Shown here: positions 1 through 6,413 of the stretch, piece after piece | Layout: each line of letters starts with the position of its first letter | Position numbering within the stretch: position 1 is the first letter of the stretch | Assembly: GCA_016873595.1 (NCBI GenBank) | Contig: VGWZ01000084.1 | Coordinates: 1 to 8,116, forward strand | DNA from: Nitrospira sp. | GTDB lineage: Bacteria; Nitrospirota; Thermodesulfovibrionia; Thermodesulfovibrionales; SM23-35 | DNA length: 8,116 nucleotides | Reading direction: 5' to 3' | The notes under the pieces: model-generated | Told to the model about the DNA's origin: nothing | Databases searched by the model: none | Seen by the model: only the letters and a program-made list of their open reading frames with translations | Program-made: the position numbers and the translations under genes

Positions 1-1486
1 CTGTATGGGGAGGCCGGAGGAACCGGCTACAGAGCATCGGCGTGAGCGTTAAAGAGACGAAACCAGAAACTAAGATAGCTGAACTGATTGTCACTGCAAA
101 TTCGTGGAGTAACCGCCCGAGAATTCCGCCCATGAAAAGAACTGGTATAAAAACCGCAACGAGGGAAAGCGTCATAGAAAGAATGGTAAAGCCGATCTCT
201 CTGGAGCCGTTGAGCGCTGCCTGAAGGACACCCTCGCCTTTTTCCATGTGACGGACAATGTTTTCTAACATGACAATGGCGTCGTCAACAACAAAGCCGA
301 CAGAGAGAATGAGAGCCATTAAAGAGAGATTATCTACACTGTATCCTAAAAGGTACATAACAGAGAAGGTGCCTATCACTGACATAGGCAACGCCATGCT
401 GGGAATAATTGTCGCAGAGAGATTACGCAAAAAGAGAAAGATCACCAGTATTACAAGGCAGATGGCTAAGAAGAGGGTGAACTTCACATCGTTGACAGAC
501 TCGCGGATTGATACAGAGCGGTCGTAGAGAATATTCAGGTTAACGGAAGCGGGCATCTGTGCACGGAATGTGGGCAGAAGCTTCTTAATGGAATCCACTA
601 CCTCAACGGTATTAGTGCCGGGTTGGCGCTGGATTGCAAGCACAATGGCACGAGTATCAACATACCAGCTCGCTATTTTATCGTTCTCTACACTATCGAT
701 AACCCGGCCAATTTCTTGAAGACGGACGGGCTTACCGTTTCGATAAGTTACAATGAGTGGGCGATAGGCTGCCGCATTCATAAGCTGGCCAGTTGTCTCT
801 ATCGTAAATGCCTGATGGGGTCCATACAAGGTTCCTGTAGGCAGATTCACATTTCCTCGTTGTACTGCATTTACTACCTCATCGATTCCGATACCGCGTG
901 AGGCAAGTGCCTTGGGATCAAGCTGAACCCTAACAGCATATTTCTGCGAACCATAGATTAGAACCTGGGCAACACCACTTATCATAGAAATACGCTGAGC
1001 CATAAAGGTATCTGCATATTCATTCACCGTTGAAAGGGGAAGGGTTGGCGAACTCAGAGCAAGGTAAAGAACGGGTTGATCTGCAGGGTTGACCTTCTGG
1101 TAGGAAGGAAGACTCGGCATGTTCTGTGGTAGCTGGCGCGCAGCTTTGGCAATCATCGCCTGTACATCCTGTGCTGCTGCATCAATATTTCTGCTCAGGT
1201 CGAATTGAAGTGTAATCTGAGTATTACCCAGAGCGCTTGTAGAGGACATTGAATCGAGACCGGCAATAGTAGAAAACTGTCGTTCGAGAGGGGTGGCTAT
1301 GGCTGAAGCCATTGTTTCTGGACTGGCTCATGGAAGGCTTGCGGTAACCAGGATAGTAGGAAAATCCACATTGGGAAGGTCACTTACCGGCAAAAGTTGA
1401 TACCCTATGATACCAAAGAGTAAAATGGTCATCATGATGAGAGTCGTCATGATTGGTCGACGGATGCAAAGCTCAGAAATATTCAC
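1..1486 (-). pseudogene. RND multidrug efflux permease (MdtB/MdtC/AcrB type), N-terminal part, interrupted by an in-frame TGA
   Basis: Inner-membrane proton-driven pump subunit of a tripartite RND exporter. Translated from the GTG at 1486, the product begins [16 protein letters not shown], the usual cytoplasmic start plus first membrane helix (to about residue 32). It continues to [12 protein letters not shown] at residues 41-52. Codon 53 is TGA (1330-1328), where relatives have Gly in LPGASPETMAS. Reading on in the same frame, I found no other stop or frameshift down to position 2. That stretch includes the porter region, the helix ending IFLFLRN, and GFVVDDAIVMLENIVRHME, whose Asp-Asp pair matches the proton-relay aspartates (AcrB D407/D408), then LTPMLCSRFLRPP. 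The lesion is thus a single nonsense codon, one base from GGA (G to T), in an otherwise intact gene; a sequencing error is the main alternative. The GTG start is favoured by its SD and by the 4-bp GTGA overlap with the upstream gene. Restart at ATG codon 59 would lose helix 1. The C-terminal half lies outside the window. Confidence 0.9.
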
Positions 1487-2343
1487 GATTGCTTTCCTTC
1501 ACTGCTCTCAGAAGTGCCTTTTATTTCCACTTTGGCGCCAGGGACAAGACGGAGCTGGCCATCAGTCACTACCTGTTCGCCAGGTGCGAGTCCTTTCTCG
1601 ATGACGACTTCACCATTCATGGTTCTTCCTATTACTACTGGACGGGATTCAACAGTGAGGTCAGATTTAACAACAAAAACATACAATCCTTGTTGTCCAG
1701 TCTGAACAGCATGGGATGGAACAACAATAGCATCGGGCTGTGTAGTGAGTGTCAGAACCACATTGACAAATTGTCCTGGCCAGAGCCTTTTTCCCTTATT
1801 TTCAAATGTCCCTTTAAGTTTGATGGTTCCAGTAGAAATATCTACTGTGTTATCCACGAAGGTAATAATACCCTGCACCGGGGAATTCTCATCGCCGGGG
1901 ATTAAGGCTTGAACTGAGAGTTTCCTCACTGCTATGTATTTTTTAATCTCTTGCAGGTTTTGTTCAGGAACAGAGAAGGTCACATAAATAGGTTGGATCT
2001 GATTTATAACCACCATGGGATTATCAGCATTGGCCTTGATAAAGAGGATATCACCTCTTTTTACATCCTGACCTTCTTTAAAATGAATACATAAAAGTTC
2101 TCCCCCGATCTGGGATTTGACAGAAACTGTGGAATAGGCTTCCACGTTGCCAATAGCGCGTATTTGTACAGGAACAGTTTTTTGAATCACCATACCTACA
2201 GTCACAGGAAAAGCCCCACTCTTTACAGGCTGTCCTGATTTTCCACATGAGCATATTAAAAGTAACGTCATCAATACAGTAAACAAAACCATAACACCAG
2301 CAATCACAGACTTACTCAATCCAGAGTACTTTTTTAGATACAT
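1483..2343 (-). CDS. RND efflux membrane fusion protein (MdtA/AcrA type) with in-frame internal deletion of the hairpin domain
   Basis: Periplasmic adaptor linking an RND permease to a TolC-type outer-membrane channel. The 286-aa product has a hydrophobic segment at residues 13-32 ending in ICSC, a plausible lipobox with Cys33 as the lipidated residue, although Cys at -2 is atypical. Next comes the first half of the lipoyl domain ([25 protein letters not shown], about 78-102). The text then jumps directly to [21 protein letters not shown], which in relatives follows the second half of the lipoyl domain. The beta-barrel domain ([30 protein letters not shown]) and membrane-proximal domain (VVPSHAVQ to GAKVEIKG) are complete. 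Against E. coli MdtA (about 415 aa), roughly 95-100 residues are missing at residue 102/103, namely the coiled-coil hairpin and its lipoyl partner strands. The protein probably cannot engage the outer-membrane channel. The start has a strong SD. The gene precedes and overlaps the permease in one operon. Confidence 0.9.
   Translation of the reverse strand: MYLKKYSGLSKSVIAGVMVLFTVLMTLLLICSCGKSGQPVKSGAFPVTVGMVIQKTVPVQIRAIGNVEAYSTVSVKSQIGGELLCIHFKEGQDVKRGDILFIKANADNPMVVINQIQPIYVTFSVPEQNLQEIKKYIAVRKLSVQALIPGDENSPVQGIITFVDNTVDISTGTIKLKGTFENKGKRLWPGQFVNVVLTLTTQPDAIVVPSHAVQTGQQGLYVFVVKSDLTVESRPVVIGRTMNGEVVIEKGLAPGEQVVTDGQLRLVPGAKVEIKGTSESSEGKQS
1495..1499 (-). promoter_or_regulatory. Shine-Dalgarno for the RND permease
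   Basis: AAGGA on the minus strand, eight bases before the GTG at 1486-1484. It lies inside the 3' end of the fusion-protein gene. It supports the GTG as the permease start and coupled translation across the 4-bp overlap. Confidence 0.6.
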
Positions 2344-2349
2344 GCGTTT

Positions 2350-2354
2350 CTCCC
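2350..2354 (-). promoter_or_regulatory. Shine-Dalgarno for the membrane fusion protein
   Basis: GGGAG on the minus strand, six bases before the ATG at 2343-2341. It is a strong site at good spacing and fixes the start of the fusion protein. I saw no convincing -35/-10 pair upstream; a weak TTGTTG followed by TAAACA is all that is visible. Confidence 0.65.
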
Positions 2355-2425
2355 GATTATTTTTTCATTCGAAATCATGTTTATCCAATTAACTGCCCTG
2401 CAACAATCTGCAAGGCATCAAATCT

Positions 2426-2503
2426 GTCATTCCGCACTTGATGAGGAATCCAGAGGGTTTTGAGTTGTTTATCCTTCTGGATTCCTGCCTGCGCAGGAAT
2501 GAC
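2426..2503. repeat. Nested palindromic intergenic repeat (GTCATTCC...GGAATGAC type)
   Basis: Outer arms GTCATTCC (2426-2433) and GGAATGAC (2496-2503) are exact inverted copies. Inner arms AGGAATCCAGA (2444-2454) and TCTGGATTCCT (2476-2486) are also exact, 11 bp. The right half can fold alone: ATTCCTGC (2481-2488) pairs with GCAGGAAT (2493-2500) over a four-base loop. The core resembles the 'GTCATTCC...GGAATCCAG' repeats scattered in many environmental bacterial genomes; that resemblance is from memory and was not searched. It could be a REP/MITE-like element. No U-tract follows, so a classical terminator is unlikely. Confidence 0.75.
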
Positions 2504-2647
2504 AAACTATAAGGACTACGTTTATACCCCGAAGTTAAGCTTCGAGAAATACTTTAATTAAATTATTTGCTTACATTTTTCTTTATCATTTTATTCATAT
2601 AGATTACAATAGATAAATAAGGAATAACTACATTTAAGAGAATCCCC

Positions 2648-2677
2648 TTGTCAGTCTCTATAACAAAGTTTTATTAT
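2648..2677 (+). promoter_or_regulatory. Probable sigma70-type promoter of smc giving a near-leaderless transcript
   Basis: TTGTCA at 2648-2653 (five of six matches to TTGACA), an 18-bp spacer, and TATTAT at 2672-2677 (five of six matches to TATAAT). The expected transcription start is about 2683-2685, only about five bases before the smc ATG at 2689. No Shine-Dalgarno sequence precedes that ATG, which fits leaderless-type initiation. A weaker alternative -10 (TACAAT, 2605-2610) would give a longer leader that would still lack an SD. Confidence 0.45.
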
Positions 2678-2688
2678 TATCTTTAACA

Positions 2689-5600
2689 ATGCGTATTGAT
2701 AAAATTGAGCTCATAGGATTTAAATCCTTCGCAGAAAGAACTGCATTTAACTTTCATTCAGGTATTACCTGCATCGTTGGTCCAAACGGCTGCGGGAAGA
2801 GCAATATTGTTGATGCATTCCGGTGGGTTCTCGGAGAGCAGAGTGCAAAGAGCCTCAGGGGCGAGAGGATGGAAGAGGTTATCTTTAATGGCTCTGTATC
2901 AAAGAAACCAAGGGGCATGGCTGAGGTTACAATAGTCGTTTCAGGACTTAACGGTTCACGGCAGTCCACGCCTGATGAAACCGAAGAAGACTCATCAGAC
3001 ATCGCATATGTGACGAGAAGGCTTTACAGGTCAGGTGACAGTGAATATATACTGAACAAAAATCAATGCAGACTCAAGGATATTAAAGACCTCTTTCTCG
3101 ATACCGGCCTTGAGGTAAAAAGTTACTCCATACTCGAACAGGAGAGGATTTCAGAGATACTGAACTCAAAACCTCAGGAGAGAAGATTTCTGATAGAAGA
3201 AATCGCGGGAGTTATGAAATACAATGCAAGGAAGAAAGAAGCCATTACGAAGCTCGAATCATCAAGGACAAACCTCCAGAGAATAAACGATATCATTATA
3301 GAAGTAAAAAAACAGATTAATCTCCTCGACAGATTGGCAAGAAAGGCTGAGCGGTATAAAAAACTCTCTTCCGAGATCCGTTCTATAGAACTTAAGATTG
3401 CAAAGAGAGATTATGAAACTCTGAAAGAGTCATTTAAAAATATATCTTCCGAATACAACGCTCTAAAAGAAGAGGAGTCACTCAAGAGGGCAGAACTCAG
3501 TAATATCGAAAATCAAACCGAGATTAAACGTTTTAAGCTCCTCGAAGAAGAGAAGGCATTAGAACAGCTACGGATTCAGTTCCAGAACATGGAGAGGGAG
3601 ATTGCTGAATTTGAAAAGACTGTTGCAGTGTCAAAAACAGATAAGGACAACCTCAAAGAATATCTCACAAAACTTTTCCTTCAGGAAGAAGAATTCAATG
3701 CAAAGAAAACAGAGGCATTAGCGAAGCAGGAAGAACTTGATGTTACTGAGGCAGACCTCCTGTCACACATGGAAAGCCAAAAAGAACTGCTCAGGGAAAA
3801 AACTGACATCGTCAAATCTCTGGAAGATGAGCTTATGGACAATGAGGAATCACTTGAGGAAAAAAGGAGGAAACTCTTCAGGACATCAGAAGAACTCAGT
3901 AAACTTAAAAACGAACTGAGCAGGTTTCAGTCATCCTTTGAAGACCTCAACCACAGGGAAGTATCATCAATAAAAGATGTGGATAATTTGAAGAATGTAT
4001 CAACCGAGGCAGATTCTTCTTTAAGGGACGTGGAGATGACCATCCTGGCAAAGAATAACGATCTTCGACTGCTCAATGAAAAGAAGAATATATTTATGAA
4101 CGAAATCTCTATGAATAAAAACAAAATTGAGGAACTGAGGGAAACACTGTCGAGGCTGAGAGAGGAGCTCGCTTCGTTTACATCGCGGCTTGACTCACTC
4201 AAGGAGTTTGTCTTTGATAGGCCAACAAGGGAGATACTCTCAGAGAATCCAGCCATCAGGCTCCTCGCATCAATTTCAGATGTCTTTGATGTCGATGCTG
4301 AATATGAAAAGGCAATTGAGAGTGCTCTTTCTGAAAAGATAAATTTATTCATTCTCTCATCATTCGACGACATCGAAATTGCTTTCTCATCATTAAAGGG
4401 AAAAGAAGTTGGAAGGACAGCCTTTATACCTGTCAATCCCCCCTTACCCCCCTTTAGTAAAGGGGGGGAGGGGGGATTATTCGGTGAGAAGACAAATGTA
4501 CCTGAGAGTGTGATAGGAAGAGCATCACGTTTTGTGCAGACTCAAGAAGAGTTCTCAGACGTTGCAAAAAGACTTTTTGAAAACACATTTATCGTCAAAG
4601 ATCTGAAAACAGCTTTACATCTTACGACTGCAGGGCACAGGTTACTCTTTGTGACTCTCGATGGCCAGGTTGTAGAACCATCAGGTGCAGTGATCGGAGG
4701 CGAGGTTAAGGGCATCTTTAAAAGAAAAAGGGATATCAAGGAACTCGAAAGTACAATAGTGGATAAGAAAGCCTTGATAGGTCGTTTTCAGGCTGAATTA
4801 CATTCGCTCCAACACCTGATTGAAAGTAAAAAATCTGATCTTCAACATATCGAATCCGCAATTGTTGAGAGAGAGAAAGAAGTCTCACTTTTAAAAATGA
4901 CTGCTGAAAACCAGAGAGAAGAGAAGGACCGCATACATCGAAAACTTGCTTACCTCTCTACAGAGATAGAGCAGATAGTTAAAGAAAAAGACTCCCTAAA
5001 AAAGCTCATCACAGAGAAAGAAGCCGAGATTCAGTCAGCTGACTTAAAGAGGATAGATACTGAAGAGGACAGCATGTCCCTTCAGGATGAAATCGCAAAG
5101 AAAAAGTCAGGACTTGAAATGCTGAGAACAGAGGTAACAGATCTTAGACTATCAATCACCTCTCTCAAAGAAAAGATAGAATCATCCGGAAAGGAAAAAG
5201 AGACTGTGTCAAAAGAGATTGATGAGATTAACCAGAAAAAAGAGTTTTTATCATCAGAGATTTCCTCGGTAGAGACTCGCATCTCACAACGCGAAACAGA
5301 AATAGGAACGTATGAAGAAAAAATTAAATCACTGATATCAGTTGCGGATATACTCAAGGCAGAGATATCAGCAAAAAAAGAGATTGTCGAGGCTGAAAAT
5401 CAAGAACTACTCACTACAGAACAAAAGCTAAAGCTTCTTAGACAACAGATAGATACCCTTATAGCCAGGGTATCAGAAATCGATGCGTACAGGGTTGAAT
5501 ATAAACTAAAGATGGAAAACCTGTATGAAAATATAAAACAGAACTACGGATTAGATATCGACAACGTAGAGATAGAACAAGTTACAAGTGAAGATGAAAA

Positions 5601-6234
5601 TCGACTGACAGAACTCAGAGAAAAGGTTCAGGAACTTGGACCTGTAAACCTGGGGACATTAGAAGAATATGAAGAACTACGCACACGTTATGAGTTTCTC
5701 ACAAAGCAGCGAGAAGACCTCAATAAATCTATTACAGAGCTTGAGGAGGCAATCACAAAGATAAATAATACAACACGGAGAAAACTCAAGGAAGCATATG
5801 ACGCTCTCAGGGAAAAATTCTCTGAGGTGTTCACGATACTCTTTGGCGGGGGCAAGGCTGACCTCATTATCACCGATGAAGGAAATATTCTTGAGACCGG
5901 TATCGACATCATTGCACAACCTCCCGGAAAGAGATTGCAGAATATAAGTCTTCTCTCTGGTGGTGAGAAGACACTCACTGCATTATCATTGCTTTTTGCA
6001 AGTTTTTTGATTAAACCAACGCCCCTTTGTGTCCTGGACGAGGCAGATTCTACCCTTGATGAATCAAACACAGAAAAGTTTGCAAAGATGTTGCAGGGAC
6101 TCTCCAGAGATATTCAATTTATCGTGGTAACCCATAACAGAACCACCATAAGCATCGCTGATCATATATACGGAATAACTATGGAGGAGGCAGGAATCTC
6201 TAAAGTAATATCCATGCAATTTGTTGAGGCATAG
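2689..6234 (+). CDS. smc: Chromosome segregation protein SMC
   Basis: ATP-driven DNA-loop-extruding subunit of the bacterial condensin (SMC-ScpAB), acting on the nucleoid. The start MRIDKIELIGFKSFAERT is the family's conserved opening. The N-terminal head has Walker A GPNGCGKSN (31-39, Lys37), then RWVLGEQSAKSLRG (45-58) with the Q-loop Gln51 and the arginine-finger candidate Arg57. Long charged coiled coils span about 165-500 and 690-980. The hinge spans about 505-690 and ends TLDGQVVEPSGAVIGG. The C-terminal head carries the ELGPVNLGTLEEYEEL region (about 982-997), signature LSGGE (1089-1093), Walker B LCVLDEAD (1113-1120, Asp1117/Glu1118) and the D-loop. At 1181 aa it is normal length and all catalytic motifs are present. 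Oddity: residues about 583-598 of the hinge are encoded by a C/G-rich palindrome. scpA and scpB are not in the window. The gene stands alone in its direction after a divergent spacer. Confidence 0.98.
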   Translation: MRIDKIELIGFKSFAERTAFNFHSGITCIVGPNGCGKSNIVDAFRWVLGEQSAKSLRGERMEEVIFNGSVSKKPRGMAEVTIVVSGLNGSRQSTPDETEEDSSDIAYVTRRLYRSGDSEYILNKNQCRLKDIKDLFLDTGLEVKSYSILEQERISEILNSKPQERRFLIEEIAGVMKYNARKKEAITKLESSRTNLQRINDIIIEVKKQINLLDRLARKAERYKKLSSEIRSIELKIAKRDYETLKESFKNISSEYNALKEEESLKRAELSNIENQTEIKRFKLLEEEKALEQLRIQFQNMEREIAEFEKTVAVSKTDKDNLKEYLTKLFLQEEEFNAKKTEALAKQEELDVTEADLLSHMESQKELLREKTDIVKSLEDELMDNEESLEEKRRKLFRTSEELSKLKNELSRFQSSFEDLNHREVSSIKDVDNLKNVSTEADSSLRDVEMTILAKNNDLRLLNEKKNIFMNEISMNKNKIEELRETLSRLREELASFTSRLDSLKEFVFDRPTREILSENPAIRLLASISDVFDVDAEYEKAIESALSEKINLFILSSFDDIEIAFSSLKGKEVGRTAFIPVNPPLPPFSKGGEGGLFGEKTNVPESVIGRASRFVQTQEEFSDVAKRLFENTFIVKDLKTALHLTTAGHRLLFVTLDGQVVEPSGAVIGGEVKGIFKRKRDIKELESTIVDKKALIGRFQAELHSLQHLIESKKSDLQHIESAIVEREKEVSLLKMTAENQREEKDRIHRKLAYLSTEIEQIVKEKDSLKKLITEKEAEIQSADLKRIDTEEDSMSLQDEIAKKKSGLEMLRTEVTDLRLSITSLKEKIESSGKEKETVSKEIDEINQKKEFLSSEISSVETRISQRETEIGTYEEKIKSLISVADILKAEISAKKEIVEAENQELLTTEQKLKLLRQQIDTLIARVSEIDAYRVEYKLKMENLYENIKQNYGLDIDNVEIEQVTSEDENRLTELREKVQELGPVNLGTLEEYEELRTRYEFLTKQREDLNKSITELEEAITKINNTTRRKLKEAYDALREKFSEVFTILFGGGKADLIITDEGNILETGIDIIAQPPGKRLQNISLLSGGEKTLTALSLLFASFLIKPTPLCVLDEADSTLDESNTEKFAKMLQGLSRDIQFIVVTHNRTTISIADHIYGITMEEAGISKVISMQFVEA
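4435..4478. repeat. C/G-run palindromic repeat inserted in frame in the smc hinge
   Basis: Outer arms AATCCCCC (4435-4442) and GGGGGATT (4471-4478) pair. Inner arms CCCCCCTTTA (4447-4456) and TAAAGGGGGG (4458-4467) pair across a single G. TTA/GAG is mismatched between the two stems. It contains runs of C6, C6, G7 and G6. In the smc frame it encodes the Pro/Gly-rich segment NPPLPPFSKGGEGGLF just after the conserved hinge strand GRTAFIPV. The 44-bp core is not a multiple of three, so the unit that entered must have been a little longer or shorter. This is the sequence type of a widespread dispersed palindrome (recalled, not searched). Confidence 0.85.
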
Positions 6235-6413
6235 TCCTTTATGTTGGCATGTACGTGTCCTAAACATTATGGAAATTTATTGATTTTATCATCAAGATTG
6301 CTTCGTCGTCCGCCTTAGGCGGACTCCTCGCAATAACATTGAAAAAAGCGACATTGTCTGTCATTGCGAGCGGAGCGAAGCAATCTCGTATTTTGGAGCA
6401 ACAATAACGCAAG
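6235..6413. other. Spacer between smc and the FAD oxidase gene
   Basis: 179 bases without a gene, more than half taken up by a palindromic repeat (6295-6386). No U-tailed terminator follows smc and no good promoter is seen before the next gene, so read-through from smc or repeat-borne transcription are both possible. A GGAG at 6395-6398 lies 15 bases before the ATG at 6414, longer than ideal for an SD. Confidence 0.6.
6295..6386. repeat. Long inverted repeat (AGATTGCTTCG...CGAAGCAATCT) with internal hairpin
   Basis: Terminal arms AGATTGCTTCG (6295-6305) and CGAAGCAATCT (6376-6386) are exact 11-bp inverted copies. Subterminal arms CTCGCAATAAC (6327-6337) and GTCATTGCGAG (6360-6370) pair with one mismatch. 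The left half has an almost perfect hairpin: GTCCGCC (6308-6314), TTA, GGCGGAC (6318-6324). The sequence type 'TCATTGCGAGCGGAGCGAAG' is a familiar dispersed repeat in environmental bacterial genomes (recalled, not searched). It probably represents two head-to-head copies of one repeat unit. It ends 27 bases before the FAD oxidase start. Confidence 0.8.

Larger units (their letters stand above)
2344..2688. other. Divergent intergenic region between the efflux operon and smc
   Basis: 345 bases with no credible gene. Reading rightward it holds the fusion-protein SD (2350-2354), a nested palindromic repeat (2426-2503), a small stem-loop (CGAAG at 2530-2534 with CTTCG at 2540-2544, five-base loop), an AT-rich stretch (about 2545-2640), and the likely smc promoter (2648-2677). 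Promoters for both divergent genes must lie here unless the efflux operon is silent. Confidence 0.7.

Noticed and set aside
258..901. Plus-strand open frames at 258-527 and 623-901
   Set aside because: They lie antisense to the conserved RND permease frame and have no recognisable protein features.
1328..1330. UGA recoded as glycine, as in Gracilibacteria/SR1
   Set aside because: The stop does fall exactly at a conserved Gly, but the fusion protein ends at TGA (1485-1483), and the long smc and oxidase genes use ordinary Gly codons with no internal TGA. One site does not support an altered code.
1328..1330. Selenocysteine codon
   Set aside because: The family has Gly here, not Cys, and I saw no clear SECIS-like hairpin directly after the TGA.
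1407..1905. Plus-strand open frames of 63-150 codons over the efflux gene junction
   Set aside because: They are antisense shadows of the fusion protein and permease start, whose frames show clear family motifs.
2426..2503. CRISPR array or riboswitch
   Set aside because: There is no regular repeat-spacer pattern, and the arms resemble a dispersed palindromic repeat rather than a known aptamer.
3927..4436. 169-codon minus-strand open frame inside smc
   Set aside because: It is Ser/Leu-rich, as expected from the complement of coiled-coil codons; no SD or motif.
4458..4478. G-quadruplex in the smc hinge
   Set aside because: There are only two G runs, separated by one A, and complementary C runs next to them favour a hairpin.
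6308..6324. Rho-independent terminator after smc
   Set aside because: The hairpin is strong but is followed by a mixed sequence, not a T-tract, and belongs to the larger repeat.
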